Source: Clostridia bacterium (GTDB lineage Bacteria > Bacillota > Clostridia > Oscillospirales > CAG-272). From it: a stretch of 42,621 nucleotides of DNA. Positions 24,564-33,600 of the stretch are shown in pieces. The notes beneath the pieces are model-generated. The model was not told the origin of the DNA. It saw nothing but the letters and a program-made list of their open reading frames with translations, and did no database searches. The position numbers and the translations under genes are program-made. The stretch covers positions 1-42,621 of the forward strand of contig JAFQDK010000020.1 of the NCBI GenBank assembly GCA_017399305.1, given 5' to 3'. Position 1 is the stretch's first letter. Each line of letters begins with the position of its first letter.

Positions 24564-26282
24564 ATGCAAATGGTGAAAAGGTTTTGTGCCTATTATAAAC
24601 CGTATCTTAAACTTTTTACATTGGACATGCTTTGCGCACTTGGTGTAGCATTGTGCAATCTCGTTTATCCCAAACTCACGGGTGTTATTATTGATGACTT
24701 CATACCCAATAAGAATGTAAAATTTATACTTATCCTGGCGGCTGTTCTGGTGGTTCTTTATTTTGTAAAGAAACTGATGAACCAGTTTATACAGGATTAC
24801 GGCCACCGAATGGCTGCGGATATGCAGGCAGACATGCGCCGTGACCTGTTTAATCATATGCAAAAGCTGCCGTTTACATTTTATGATAATAACAAGACGG
24901 GCGCATTGCTTTCGAGAATTGTAGGCGACCTTCTGGATGTTTCCGAGCTTGCGCATCACGGCCCTGAAGATTTGTTCTTGTCTGTTGTTCTGCTCGTGTG
25001 TTCGTTTGTGCTCATGGCGCAGGTTAACATATGGCTCACGCTGATTATTTTTGTTTGCATACCGTTTATGCTTTTGTTTGCACTACATATGCGCAAGAAA
25101 ATGAGCGTTGAGTTTAAGGCAATGCGTGTTGTTAATGCTGAGATCAATGCCAATATTGAAAATAGCCTTACAGGTATCAGAGTTACCAAGGCATACGTTG
25201 CGCGTGATTTTGAGAATGATAAGTTTAATCAGGTCACCGACAAGTATGTCAAAACAAGATACCGTGCGCTCAGCGCAATGGCGCAGTTCCATAGTACATC
25301 CACATTCCTTTTCGATTTGCTGAAGCTTGTTGTGCTTATAAGCGGCGGTCTGTTCTGCATATACGGCAAGATAACCCCAGGTGATTTTGCGGCATTTCTT
25401 ATTTATGCAAACGTGTTTGTAGACCCGATAAACAGACTGGTAAACTTTGTGGAGCAGTTTCAAAACGGTATCAGCGGATTTGAGCGCTTCTGTTCTATTA
25501 TGGATACACCTGCAGAGAGCGACGTAGAAGACGCAAAGCCGATTGATAAGGTGGCAGGCGAAATAGAGTTTGATGATGTTTCTTTCCGTTACAGCGACTC
25601 AAAAGAGATCCTCAGTCATCTTTCTTTTAAGGTTGCTCCCGGCAAGACACTTGCGCTTGTTGGTCCTTCGGGCGGCGGTAAGACGACGATTTGCAATATT
25701 ATTCCGCGATTCTATGATATAGAGGGCGGCAGCGTTAAGATAGACGGTACAGATGTACGAAACATAACGCTTGACTCGCTCAGAAGTCATGTTGGTATAG
25801 TTTCTCAGGATGTGTTCCTCTTTGACTCTACTATCCGCGATAACATTTGCTATGGCTCTTGTGACGTTAGTGATGATGAAATGATAGCCGCGGCAAAGCG
25901 TGCAAATATACATGAGTATATCATGAGCTTGCCTGAAGGCTACGAAACGCAGGTAGGTGAGCGAGGAGTCAAGCTTTCCGGCGGTCAGAAGCAAAGAGTT
26001 GCGATAGCACGCGTATTCCTCAAAAATCCGCCAATACTCATTCTTGACGAGGCGACAAGTGCCCTTGATAATGCAACTGAAAAAATGATATCAGAGAGCT
26101 TGAATGAGCTTTCTGTGGGTAGAACAACGATAGTTGTTGCTCACCGTCTTTCTACCGTAAAACAGGCAGACGAGATAATCGTCATGACCGATGACGGCAT
26201 CAAAGAGAGAGGCAATCATGATGAGCTTATCAATATCGGCGGCATATATAAAGAACTTTACGATTACCAATTCCGTGTCTAA
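24564..26282 (+). CDS. ABC transporter, fused permease and ATPase (exporter half)
   Basis: 572-residue half-transporter of the MsbA/type IV exporter class, expected to work as a dimer in the cytoplasmic membrane. Seen: six membrane helices within the first ~310 residues, including LFTLDMLCALGVALCNLVYP at the start. The ATPase has Walker A GPSGGGKTT (about 367-375), Q-loop IVSQDVF, signature LSGGQKQRVAIAR (about 471-483), Walker B ILILDEATSALD and H-loop VAHRLS. All catalytic motifs are intact. ATG at 24564 was chosen; the upstream TTG at 24543 precedes the GGAGGTGG ribosome site. hisS follows after 14 bases. Substrate (lipid, drug or peptide) is unknown. Confidence 0.93.
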   Translation: MQMVKRFCAYYKPYLKLFTLDMLCALGVALCNLVYPKLTGVIIDDFIPNKNVKFILILAAVLVVLYFVKKLMNQFIQDYGHRMAADMQADMRRDLFNHMQKLPFTFYDNNKTGALLSRIVGDLLDVSELAHHGPEDLFLSVVLLVCSFVLMAQVNIWLTLIIFVCIPFMLLFALHMRKKMSVEFKAMRVVNAEINANIENSLTGIRVTKAYVARDFENDKFNQVTDKYVKTRYRALSAMAQFHSTSTFLFDLLKLVVLISGGLFCIYGKITPGDFAAFLIYANVFVDPINRLVNFVEQFQNGISGFERFCSIMDTPAESDVEDAKPIDKVAGEIEFDDVSFRYSDSKEILSHLSFKVAPGKTLALVGPSGGGKTTICNIIPRFYDIEGGSVKIDGTDVRNITLDSLRSHVGIVSQDVFLFDSTIRDNICYGSCDVSDDEMIAAAKRANIHEYIMSLPEGYETQVGERGVKLSGGQKQRVAIARVFLKNPPILILDEATSALDNATEKMISESLNELSVGRTTIVVAHRLSTVKQADEIIVMTDDGIKERGNHDELINIGGIYKELYDYQFRV

Positions 26283-26296
26283 GAAAGGACAATATC

Positions 26297-27616
26297 ATGT
26301 CTAATACAAAAACCGAGCCCCGCGTGCTTCAGGGCACAATGGAGCTTCTCCCCCCCGACCAGATACTTTTTAATAAGATGTACGATACTATCCGTGAGGT
26401 TTATGAGAGCTTTGGATTTCTCCCTCTCGATACTCCCGTACTTGAGTATTCTAATGTACTGCTTGCAAAGGCAGGTGGCGAAACTGAAAAGCAGATCTAT
26501 CGTTTCACCAAGGGCGATACCGACCTTTCAATGCGCTTTGACCTGACTGTTCCGCTTGCACGCTATGTATCGCTTCACAAAAACGACCTTGTTTTCCCCT
26601 TCAAGCGTTATCAGATGGGCAAGGTTTACAGGGGTGAACGTCCGCAGAAGGGACGTTTCCGCGAGTTTTATCAGTGCGACATTGATATCATCGGTGCAGA
26701 GGCGCTTGACCTTATGTATGATGCAGAGATGCCTGCTGTAATTTATAATGTATTTACCAAGCTTAACTTTGGCGAATTTGTTATCCGTATCAACAACCGC
26801 AAAGTGCTTAACGGTTTCTTCTCTTCGCTCGGTCTTGCAGATAAGATTGGCGACATTCTCCGTACTATAGATAAGCTTGAAAAAATCGGTGCAGAGAAGG
26901 TAATGGCAGAGCTCAGTGAATTCGGCGTTGACGGCGCCGCCGCTGATAAGATACTTGCATTTATCAATATCAAGGGTACCAACGCAGAAGTGCTTAGCGC
27001 ACTTAAAGCTGTTGACTGCGCAGATGAGACATTCAAAACAGGCGTTGACGAACTTGAAAAGGTTGTTAACTACGCATATATGTACGGTATTCCCGAAAAG
27101 AATATCTCCATTGACCTCACCATTGCGCGCGGACTTGATTATTATACAGGCACTGTTTATGAAACCAAGATGGTTGACTATCCTGCACTTGGAAGCGTAT
27201 GCTCAGGCGGCAGATATGATAATCTCACAGGTTATTACACCGATGACAGTTTACCCGGTATCGGTATCTCCATCGGTCTCACACGTCTTTTCTCTCAGCT
27301 CAGAAGCGAGAATATTATTTCGGATGACCGCAAGAGCCTTGTAGATGTTCTCTTTATTCCCATGGATAAAAGTCACATCGACTTTGTGCTTGAAAGTGCG
27401 GCTGTAATCAGAAATGCCGGTCTAAAGGTAGATGTATATTGCCTTGATAAGGGTATGAAGCCCAAGATGAAATTTGCAAACCGCAGTGGTATTCCTTATG
27501 TTGCTCTTGTCGGCGATAGCGAAGCCGAGGAGGGCAAGATTATGCTTAAGAATATGGAAAGCGGCGACCAGGAACTTCTCACTCCTGCCGAAGCCGCAGC
27601 AAAGCTTACAAAATAA
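26297..27616 (+). CDS. hisS: Histidyl-tRNA synthetase
   Basis: 439-residue class II synthetase. Seen: motif 1 region ending LDTPVLEYSNVLL, motif 2 region RFDLTVPLARYV and QMGKVYRGERPQKGRFREFY, the HisA signature ARGLDYYTGTVYE, CSGGRYDNL, motif 3 GIGISIGLTRL, and a C-terminal anticodon-binding domain starting about residue 345. Because that domain is present, HisS is favoured over the regulatory paralogue HisZ. Start ATG with GAAAGGA upstream. It is the second gene of the transcript started before the ABC transporter; no T-box lies in the 14-base gap. Confidence 0.95.
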   Translation: MSNTKTEPRVLQGTMELLPPDQILFNKMYDTIREVYESFGFLPLDTPVLEYSNVLLAKAGGETEKQIYRFTKGDTDLSMRFDLTVPLARYVSLHKNDLVFPFKRYQMGKVYRGERPQKGRFREFYQCDIDIIGAEALDLMYDAEMPAVIYNVFTKLNFGEFVIRINNRKVLNGFFSSLGLADKIGDILRTIDKLEKIGAEKVMAELSEFGVDGAAADKILAFINIKGTNAEVLSALKAVDCADETFKTGVDELEKVVNYAYMYGIPEKNISIDLTIARGLDYYTGTVYETKMVDYPALGSVCSGGRYDNLTGYYTDDSLPGIGISIGLTRLFSQLRSENIISDDRKSLVDVLFIPMDKSHIDFVLESAAVIRNAGLKVDVYCLDKGMKPKMKFANRSGIPYVALVGDSEAEEGKIMLKNMESGDQELLTPAEAAAKLTK

Positions 27617-27647
27617 CAAAAAAGGAAGTCGTAAGACTTCCTTTTTT
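27616..27647 (+). terminator. Terminator of hisS (copy 1 of an identical 32-bp sequence)
   Basis: AAAAAAGGAAGTC and GACTTCCTTTTTT around GTAA. The same 32 bases, from ACAAAAAAGG to the six T's, occur again at 28864-28895. Confidence 0.92.
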
Positions 27648-27666
27648 AATGAACGTTATATTACTC

Positions 27667-27696
27667 ATGAAAAAAGAGCCCAAAGGCTCTTTTTAT
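27667..27696 (-). terminator. Terminator of the XRE regulator
   Basis: AAAAAAGAGCC and GGCTCTTTTT around CAAA. It overlaps the regulator's stop and acts mainly on the minus strand. Confidence 0.85.
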
Positions 27697-27980
27697 TTTA
27701 AAAATCTCTTTATTTCGTCGATTTCTTTTTCGATTTTATCGAGTTTTTCAATAACGTCTTTGTTGCTTGAGAGATTTGAGTTTGAATATCCTAACAAGTA
27801 GTCGGTTGTTACTTTGAAGAATTCTGCGAGTTTTATTATGGAATAACTGTCAGGATTTGTTTTGCCTGTTTCATAGTTGGACAAGGTTTTTTGGTCAATG
27901 CCTGTTGCAAGTGCAACATCAATTTGCCTTAGATCCATGTCCTCGCGCAAATCGCGAATTCTGTTCTTAAAAACGACCAC
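27693..27980 (-). CDS. Small XRE-family regulator with C-terminal coiled coil
   Basis: 95-residue DNA-binding protein. Residues 5-65 form the Cro/CI helix-turn-helix (LRQIDVALATGIDQKTLSNYETG, then LAEFFKVTTDYLLGY). The tail IEKLDKIEKEIDEIKRFL has a heptad pattern that should form a short coiled coil. The only start is GTG at 27980, with AAAGGA 11 bases upstream, a long spacing. It is divergent from a secreted protein whose promoter carries a 22-bp palindrome, a likely operator. There is no peptidase or ligand domain, so control is probably by dimer binding alone or a partner protein. Confidence 0.85.
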   Translation of the reverse strand: MVVFKNRIRDLREDMDLRQIDVALATGIDQKTLSNYETGKTNPDSYSIIKLAEFFKVTTDYLLGYSNSNLSSNKDVIEKLDKIEKEIDEIKRFLK

Positions 27981-28004
27981 AGTAAATTCATCCTTTTTTC
28001 GCTA

Positions 28005-28013
28005 ATTATACCA
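28005..28013 (-). promoter_or_regulatory. Extended -10 promoter of the XRE regulator
   Basis: Minus strand TGGTATAAT (28013-28005) is an extended -10. No good -35 lies 17 bases upstream. Confidence 0.5.
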
Positions 28014-28031
28014 TTAAATTTCTAAGCGCCC

Positions 28032-28060
28032 TTGACAAACTAATAATTTACCTATATAAT
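28032..28060 (+). promoter_or_regulatory. Promoter of the secreted stalk-domain protein
   Basis: Perfect consensus: TTGACA (28032-28037), 17-base spacer, TATAAT (28055-28060). Confidence 0.92.
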
Positions 28061-28064
28061 ATTT

Positions 28065-28086
28065 GCATACTAATATATTGGTATGC
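28065..28086. promoter_or_regulatory. 22-bp operator-like palindrome over the transcription start
   Basis: GCATAC (28065-28070) and GTATGC (28081-28086) flank TAATATATTG, giving a 22-bp palindrome with a single mismatched pair. It begins 5 bases after the -10 box, so a bound repressor would block initiation. Confidence 0.72.
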
Positions 28087-28111
28087 GATCGCGAATATAG
28101 GAGGAATTATC

Positions 28112-28861
28112 ATGAAAAAAAGATTGCAAGTAATTATATCATTGGCACTTGCTGTTTGCATGGCGCTTTTGATCATCCCTGCTTTTGCTAAAGAAGCGGC
28201 AGAGCAGATTACAGCCGTATACCGCAACATAAAGCTTGTTGTTGACGGCGTTTTGGTTGAGCCCAAGGATGCTAACGGCAATGTGGTTGAGCCTTTTATT
28301 TACAATGGTACAACTTATCTCCCCGTGCGTGCCGTAGCAACTGCATTTGAAAAAGATGTTGCATGGGATGGCGAAAACGCAATCGTTTATCTCGGCGGCA
28401 AGGTAGATAAACCCGCAAAGGAGCTCACCGTTTGGAATCGCTCATATCTCGAGTGCAGCAACAATGATATGATGTCAATGTATGAGGATAACGGAATAGG
28501 TTATATCAAACTGGATTATAGATGGAATAGTAGTCAATGGGAACAACTCAGCAACGGTAGATTTTTCCACGCATTTACTGTATCATATCCTGTAAATACT
28601 CTTGCCAAAACATTCAGCGGCACATATTATGTAGAAGGTGGCCAAGCACGCGAAGGTGTTCTTAAGGTTCTCAATTCTAACGGCAAGGTGCTATACCAGT
28701 CGCCCATTATGCGCAACGGTGTTACTCCTATAGATTTTGAAGTAAACATTGAAAATGAAATTGCTATTGAAATAGTAATTGAGGAGACTGTTAACGGTGC
28801 TTATTCTTCAAATATAAGACACTACATCAAGAACCCCATTTTTGTTTCATCCGATTATTAA
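28112..28861 (+). CDS. Secreted protein with copper-amine-oxidase-type stalk domain
   Basis: 249 residues. A signal peptide spans 1-26 (KKRLQVIISLALAVCMALLIIPAFA with AFA before the cut). Residues about 38-96 form the stalk domain of PF07833 (KLVVDGVLVEP..., FIYNGTTYLPVRAVATAFEKDVAWDGENAIVYL in outline), a common wall or surface module in clostridia without oxidase activity. The C-terminal ~150 residues are a beta-rich domain (NPCBM-like in its FHAFTVSYPV pattern, uncertain) that may bind carbohydrate. ATG with GGAGG 9 bases upstream. A strong consensus promoter with an overlapping palindrome implies high but repressible expression. Confidence 0.82.
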   Translation: MKKRLQVIISLALAVCMALLIIPAFAKEAAEQITAVYRNIKLVVDGVLVEPKDANGNVVEPFIYNGTTYLPVRAVATAFEKDVAWDGENAIVYLGGKVDKPAKELTVWNRSYLECSNNDMMSMYEDNGIGYIKLDYRWNSSQWEQLSNGRFFHAFTVSYPVNTLAKTFSGTYYVEGGQAREGVLKVLNSNGKVLYQSPIMRNGVTPIDFEVNIENEIAIEIVIEETVNGAYSSNIRHYIKNPIFVSSDY

Positions 28862-28863
28862 TG

Positions 28864-28895
28864 ACAAAAAAGGAAGTCGTAAGACTTCCTTTTTT
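28864..28895. terminator. Bidirectional terminator (copy 2 of the identical 32-bp sequence)
   Basis: Identical base for base to 27616-27647. It serves the stalk-domain gene on the plus strand and probably the thioredoxin operon on the minus strand. Confidence 0.92.
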
Positions 28896-28899
28896 GTAT

Positions 28900-28928
28900 A
28901 GTAGGGGATGGCGTGCTCGACATCCCTT
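28900..28928. repeat. Palindromic intergenic repeat
   Basis: GTAGGGGATGGCGTGCTCGA followed by CATCCC gives GGGATG/CATCCC arms. It shares the GTAGGG opening and hairpin plan of the element at 8474. Confidence 0.5.
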
Positions 28929-28935
28929 TGCGCTT

Positions 28936-29517
28936 TTACTCAAGCAATCCGTTTATCAGATTAAACAGTGTGGTTTCGTTCATTGCGCCGATGCGTGCAT
29001 CGTAGACCGAGCCGTCGGCATTTATCATTACCGTCACAGGGATTGAATATGTGCCGTAGGCGTTAGCCGCACTGTATTCTGTGTCAAAGAAAACAGGGAA
29101 GCTGTATCCGCCGTCACTCACAAATTTTCTGACTTTTTCTTCTGTATCCTGAACACCGTCTGTTAGGTTTACCATGAGGAATTCAATTTCTTCACCGTAC
29201 TCGGCATAGGCTTTGTCAAATGCAGGTAGCTCCGACTTGCAAGGGCCGCACCAAGTAGCCCAGAAATTAATTACAATAGGTTTGCCGAAGAAATCGGAGA
29301 GTTTTACCTTGTTGCCGGAGTAGTCGGTGACGGTAAAATCAGGAGCCATTATTTTTTCTTCGGTTGTAGCCGCACTGCCTTCTGCGACTGTGGTTTCTGC
29401 AGGTACAAAATCATCTGGAGAGTATTGCTCAGACAGGTTGTTATATGCGAATACTGCAATAACTATAAGCACAATCAGAGCCGCAAGCAGAATTATGATA
29501 GCAATATTTTGTTTCAT
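28936..29517 (-). CDS. Membrane-anchored TlpA-family thiol-disulfide oxidoreductase
   Basis: 193-residue thioredoxin-fold protein exposed outside the membrane. Seen: N-terminal membrane anchor residues 5-25, an acidic/Thr-rich linker (about 30-55), then the AhpC/TlpA domain APDFTVTDYSGNKVKLSDF, active site W89-C90-G91-P92-C93, and the cis-Pro loop YSIPVTVMI. Both catalytic cysteines are present. ATG at 29517 was chosen with AGGGG 6 bases upstream; an in-frame start at 29607 would overlap ccdA and lacks a ribosome site. Its gap to ccdA is 8 bases, so CcdA is the likely electron donor. Confidence 0.92.
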   Translation of the reverse strand: MKQNIAIIILLAALIVLIVIAVFAYNNLSEQYSPDDFVPAETTVAEGSAATTEEKIMAPDFTVTDYSGNKVKLSDFFGKPIVINFWATWCGPCKSELPAFDKAYAEYGEEIEFLMVNLTDGVQDTEEKVRKFVSDGGYSFPVFFDTEYSAANAYGTYSIPVTVMINADGSVYDARIGAMNETTLFNLINGLLE

Positions 29518-29525
29518 AATTACCC

Positions 29526-30182
29526 CTAAATTGTAAAAATTGAAAGTAGCCTTGTCATTAGACCAAAGCACATTGAAATGCCGACAATGATAAGAAAGAT
29601 TCCGCAAACGGTATTGATAATCTTATAGTGCTTCTTTATAAAGTTGAATGCACCGCTTAACTGTTTTATCAGCACTGCGGAAATCAGGAAAGGCAGACCG
29701 AGACCAAGCGAGTATGTTACAAGCAACAGCGTGCCGCGCAGCGCCGTACCCGATACAGCCGCCTGTGCCAGAGCTGAACTTAAAAATGCACCGATACACG
29801 GTGTAAGGCTGACAGAATAAACTATGCCGAAAAGGAATGCCGAAACTACAGTTGATGCATTGTGACCACGCGTGATACCTTTAAATATCGGAATGTGTAT
29901 TATTTCAAGATAACTAAGACCAAAGATTATAACCAGAATACCTGTAGCGATGTTTACGGCTGTCTGATATTTTCTGAGCAGAGCGCCGAGTGTTCCTGCT
30001 CCAAGCCCCAGCAGGCTGAATACAATAGTGAAGCCAAGCACAAATGCAAGAGCACGTATCAACACGCGATGCCGTTTGTCCGCACCGCCGGCAAAATACG
30101 AAATGTATATTGGCAACATAGGCAGCATACATGGGGATATAAACGAGATAATTCCCTCAAGAAAAGTAATCAAAAAATCCAT
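29526..30182 (-). CDS. ccdA: CcdA-type transmembrane thiol-electron carrier
   Basis: 218-residue membrane protein of the DsbD/CcdA family with six predicted helices, which passes electrons from cytoplasmic thioredoxin across the membrane. Seen: the first conserved cysteine in SFISPCMLPMLPIYISYF and the second in SLTPCIGAFLSSALAQA, each with flanking prolines as in the family. Length is normal. It starts 3 bases after the stop of the NifX-like gene and is followed by the TlpA-like protein, forming a complete redox relay to the cell exterior. Confidence 0.93.
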   Translation of the reverse strand: MDFLITFLEGIISFISPCMLPMLPIYISYFAGGADKRHRVLIRALAFVLGFTIVFSLLGLGAGTLGALLRKYQTAVNIATGILVIIFGLSYLEIIHIPIFKGITRGHNASTVVSAFLFGIVYSVSLTPCIGAFLSSALAQAAVSGTALRGTLLLVTYSLGLGLPFLISAVLIKQLSGAFNFIKKHYKIINTVCGIFLIIVGISMCFGLMTRLLSIFTI

Positions 30183-30185
30183 AGC

Positions 30186-30578
30186 TTATTTCGAATGGCA
30201 GTTGCCGCCGCAAGAGTGGTTGTTGCAATCATGGTCGCCGTGATCGTGGTGGTCACAGTGAACCTCGGGGTCATATTCAAGCTTGCCCGCCATAAAAGAA
30301 TGTACAGCAATATCTGCATTGCCACTGACACCGCCGTAAATAGTAATACCAACTTCTTCAAGCGCTTTTTTAGCACCTGCACCGATTCCGCCGCAGATAA
30401 GCGTGTCAATATCATGAGCGGATAAAAATCCGGCAAGCGCACCGTGACCGCTGCCGAGAGTCGGAAGAATCTTCATAGTCACGATTTTGTTGTTTTCTAT
30501 TTCATAAAATTTAAAAGCATCTGCATGTCCGAAATGTCCGAAGATATTCTCATTTTCAAAAGGAATGGCGATTCTCAT
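30186..30578 (-). CDS. NifX/NifB-type metal-cluster-binding protein with His/Cys-rich tail
   Basis: 130 residues. Residues 1-105 form the dinitrogenase iron-molybdenum cofactor domain (PF02579): MRIAIPFENENIFGHFGHAD, then GALAGFLSAHDIDTLICGGIGAGA. No nitrogenase genes are in the window, and such stand-alone members occur widely in anaerobes. The tail (about 107-130) is exceptionally rich in His, Cys and Asp (CDHHDHGDHDCNNHSCGGNC), a probable metal store or metal-sensing tail. ATG preceded by GGAGG. First gene of the operon with ccdA and the TlpA-like gene, which suggests a link between metal handling and extracytoplasmic thiols. Confidence 0.88.
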   Translation of the reverse strand: MRIAIPFENENIFGHFGHADAFKFYEIENNKIVTMKILPTLGSGHGALAGFLSAHDIDTLICGGIGAGAKKALEEVGITIYGGVSGNADIAVHSFMAGKLEYDPEVHCDHHDHGDHDCNNHSCGGNCHSK

Positions 30579-30607
30579 ACTGTAACCTCCGATATATATA
30601 TATTAGT

Positions 30608-30615
30608 ATTCTACC
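30608..30615 (-). promoter_or_regulatory. Possible extended -10 of the NifX-like operon
   Basis: Minus strand GGTAGAAT (30615-30608), 30 bases before the start. The -35 is poor (TTTATT at 16 bases). Weak. Confidence 0.35.
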
Positions 30616-30625
30616 ACATCATTAC

Positions 30626-30662
30626 AAAAAATAAAAGGGGAAATTTATTTTCCCCTTTTATC
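30626..30662. terminator. Terminator of the glycyl-radical operon
   Basis: AAAAGGGGAAA and TTTCCCCTTTT around TTTAT; on the minus strand it is followed by ATTTTTTG. It separates the 1047-residue gene from the NifX-like operon. Confidence 0.9.
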
Positions 30663-30665
30663 ACT

Positions 30666-33600
30666 TTATTTAACTATAATAACAGGCCATGTAGCAGTAT
30701 TGCTGAGAGCCGCGTTTGAGAAGGTATCGGAAACTTTGCTCTCGTTTTTGTCCTGATTGTAGAGAGTTGCATTCACGCTGATTTGCTTTGATGTAAACAG
30801 CGACATAGGAATTGCTATCTCAATTACACTTCCTTTATCGGTATCGTTAGGGGCATTGACTGTGCCGATGTTGGTGGCAGCAAAATCAAGTGTGCTTGTA
30901 TCACACTTTTCAAGTGTTTCACCAGAGCGGACAAACTCTTCGATGCCGCCGTTAGTAAGTCTTATACGCAGGAATCCGTCCATGCCTTCTTCTGACAGGT
31001 ATAAAGTTATGCTGTCGCCATTGGTGATAGAGTAGTCTGCGCGTTCAATAAGCAGATAAAGTTTATTGTCGTTGACAGCCGCGCGAATAGACGCTTGCGC
31101 CTGAGATTCACTGCCGATGAACAATGCTTCGGTGTTTACGCCCCACTCCTTGGTATCGCCGTCAAGAGTGATAGTATTGTTTGCGGCGGTTATTGCATGA
31201 TTGAGATAGAGTGTACCTATCATGATAGAGTTTGAACCACTTGAAACAATATTTGCCATCGAACCGATAGCAGAGTGTGAGGTGCGCTTCTCAAGCGTGC
31301 CCCAGTAACCTGTTTTTGTGAAAGGAACAATTGAATTACCGAAGTTTTCGCCGTTTGTATCGCCGATACGAACAGAGAAACGGTTGTTTACGTTATAAGA
31401 AAGCAATGTTTCGCCAGAATCAAATTGCAGGATATAGGGGGCAGCGCCCTCAAAAATATTATCTGCACGTTTCGCAGGACCTACGTCGTCAATTCCAAGC
31501 GTGGTTTGCCAATTGTCAGCTGAATAGCCAAGCGAGATATAAAGCTCGCCTGCATCGGGACGTGACTCTACAGCCATGACAGATGTGCCATTGTTGAGAT
31601 GTGCAACCGAAGGCATCTGGTCGGTGTAGAGCGTTGATATTGCGGCAACTTTACGTCTTTGCTGCATTACGATGCTTGCGCTGTAAGGTGCTTCCTTGAC
31701 ATCAGGTGTCCATGTGTCGCCGTTGTCAGAGGAACGAAGCATGCCGACGCCACTTGAGAGATAGTCTGGGTCAAGCTTACCGTCGAGATAGAATTTGGGT
31801 GCGTTGTGGGTAAAGAATATTTGCACTTCACCGTCTTTTGTCTGGGTGATATAAGGCTCCCAGTTGATACCAACATAGATTACCTTTTCGTCACTCCAGG
31901 TCTTGCCGTTGTCAGAAGAACGGCGCATTGCAAGCCCACCTTGCGATGCATCAATTCCATAGCCGAGATTGTATCTGTATGATGCAACGGCAAGAATGTC
32001 GCCATTGGCAAGAACTACAGCATCGCATGTTGAATAGCGGAGAGCATCCTGCGCACCTTTGATGTTGGTTACAGCATTGGTTTTGAAGAGAACCTCAGCC
32101 TTTGCCCAGTTGAGAGTGTCTTTGCTGGTTGTGAAATAAATATTTGAGCCTATCTGACCATTCTGGTAAAAGAGTATGTATTCGCCGTTTGCCATCTGTT
32201 TGATACGCGGATATGTTGCGCTGCTTGTCATCAGGACAGTGGCAGGAACTTCTACGTATTCGCGAAAGTTAAGCTCTACAGAGCTAAAATTTGAAAGACC
32301 CTCGTGCGAATCGGCAGAGGGCTTTTCGGTGTTGAGCTCAGCAATAGTGTGAAGCTTGATTCCGGATGTAACGGTTTGAGAAACCTGAGGAGCCGCGTCA
32401 GCGACTCCTATCTTTGTGAGAGTTGCGGTTGAGGTTGCTCCGTCCCACTGGATATCCTCGTTTTTAACGCCGAGAGCATTTGCAATTGCACGTACGGGCA
32501 GGTATGTGCGATTGTTTTCGATAATAGCTGGCGAGTCAAGCAATACCGCCTCGCCGTTTACTACCATAGCAAGCGCGTTTATTGTGATACTGATGGTAAC
32601 TTCAGAGTTTGTGAGGGTGGCTGTGCGGGTTTGTGCATCCCACTTGATGCCTTCGTTAGGAACGCCAAAAGTATTGGCAAGAAAACGTACGGGCAACATT
32701 GTGCGGTCGTTTTTGATTATCGGAGGTGCATCAAGTGTAACCGCTTCGTCATTGATATAAGCTGTAGTCTGACCGATTGTCATTTTTACAATTGTCTTGA
32801 CTTCGGGGGCAGGTTCTTCGCCTTCTTTAAGTACAGTATCAAACTGTTCGCTTATAGTAGCAAAGTTAGCAGCTTTTGCAGTTTCATCAGAATAGAAAAG
32901 TGTTTTTCCGTTTGAGAAGATAACATCATTGCCGCTTGCGAATTTGTCGGAATATTTACCAACGGTTCCGCCGAGCCAGTTGAAGGTAATACCTTCTGCA
33001 AAGCCGGTGGAAGTTGATGCATATACTTCACCTATTTTGGCATTATCTTTAACAGTGAGAACGGTTGTGCCGCAGGTGTAAGGCTTGTTTGCAGGTGTAA
33101 GGAACAGTCTGCCTACTTCAGCATCTCCGCCAACTGTTACATTTGCGGTTCCCATATAGTATGCGCCGTCAATCTGACGTGAGTATGCTGAAATGCATAT
33201 CTTGCTACCACTGAGAACGGTGATGTTGATATCGGTTTCATCTTCTGCAGGGGGAGGATCTTTAACACCGCGAAGCTCAGGCTGACCGGACTGATAGCCG
33301 CCCAGAATACCAAATGCTGTGCCAAATCCGAGACCGTCTGTTGCAGGATTCTCGGTGATTATATTTACGCCGGTATCAACTGTAAAGGGATTGTGGTTGG
33401 CGATGACAAACATATATTTACCGGAAAGGCGGATGTCTATATCCTTGAAAATATATTCACCGCTACAGACAAAACGTGCACCAACACATTCATATTCAGC
33501 ACCGTAGTTACGGTAGTCTATGCCGCCGTAAACGCTGGTGAGTGTAATAGAGCCTGTGAATTCTTCAGGGTATGCGAAGATACCTGTCTGCGAGAATTTG

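Noticed and set aside
26283-26296. T-box or other amino-acid riboswitch before hisS (also considered before asnA at 19774-19805)
   Set aside because: The leaders are 14 and about 30 bases, far too short for a T-box.
28112-28861. Copper amine oxidase activity
   Set aside because: Only the non-catalytic stalk domain is present; there is no topaquinone or copper-site domain.
30186-30578. Evidence of nitrogen fixation from the NifX-like gene
   Set aside because: No nifHDK, nifE/N or nifB genes are in the window, and stand-alone proteins of this domain are common in non-fixing anaerobes.
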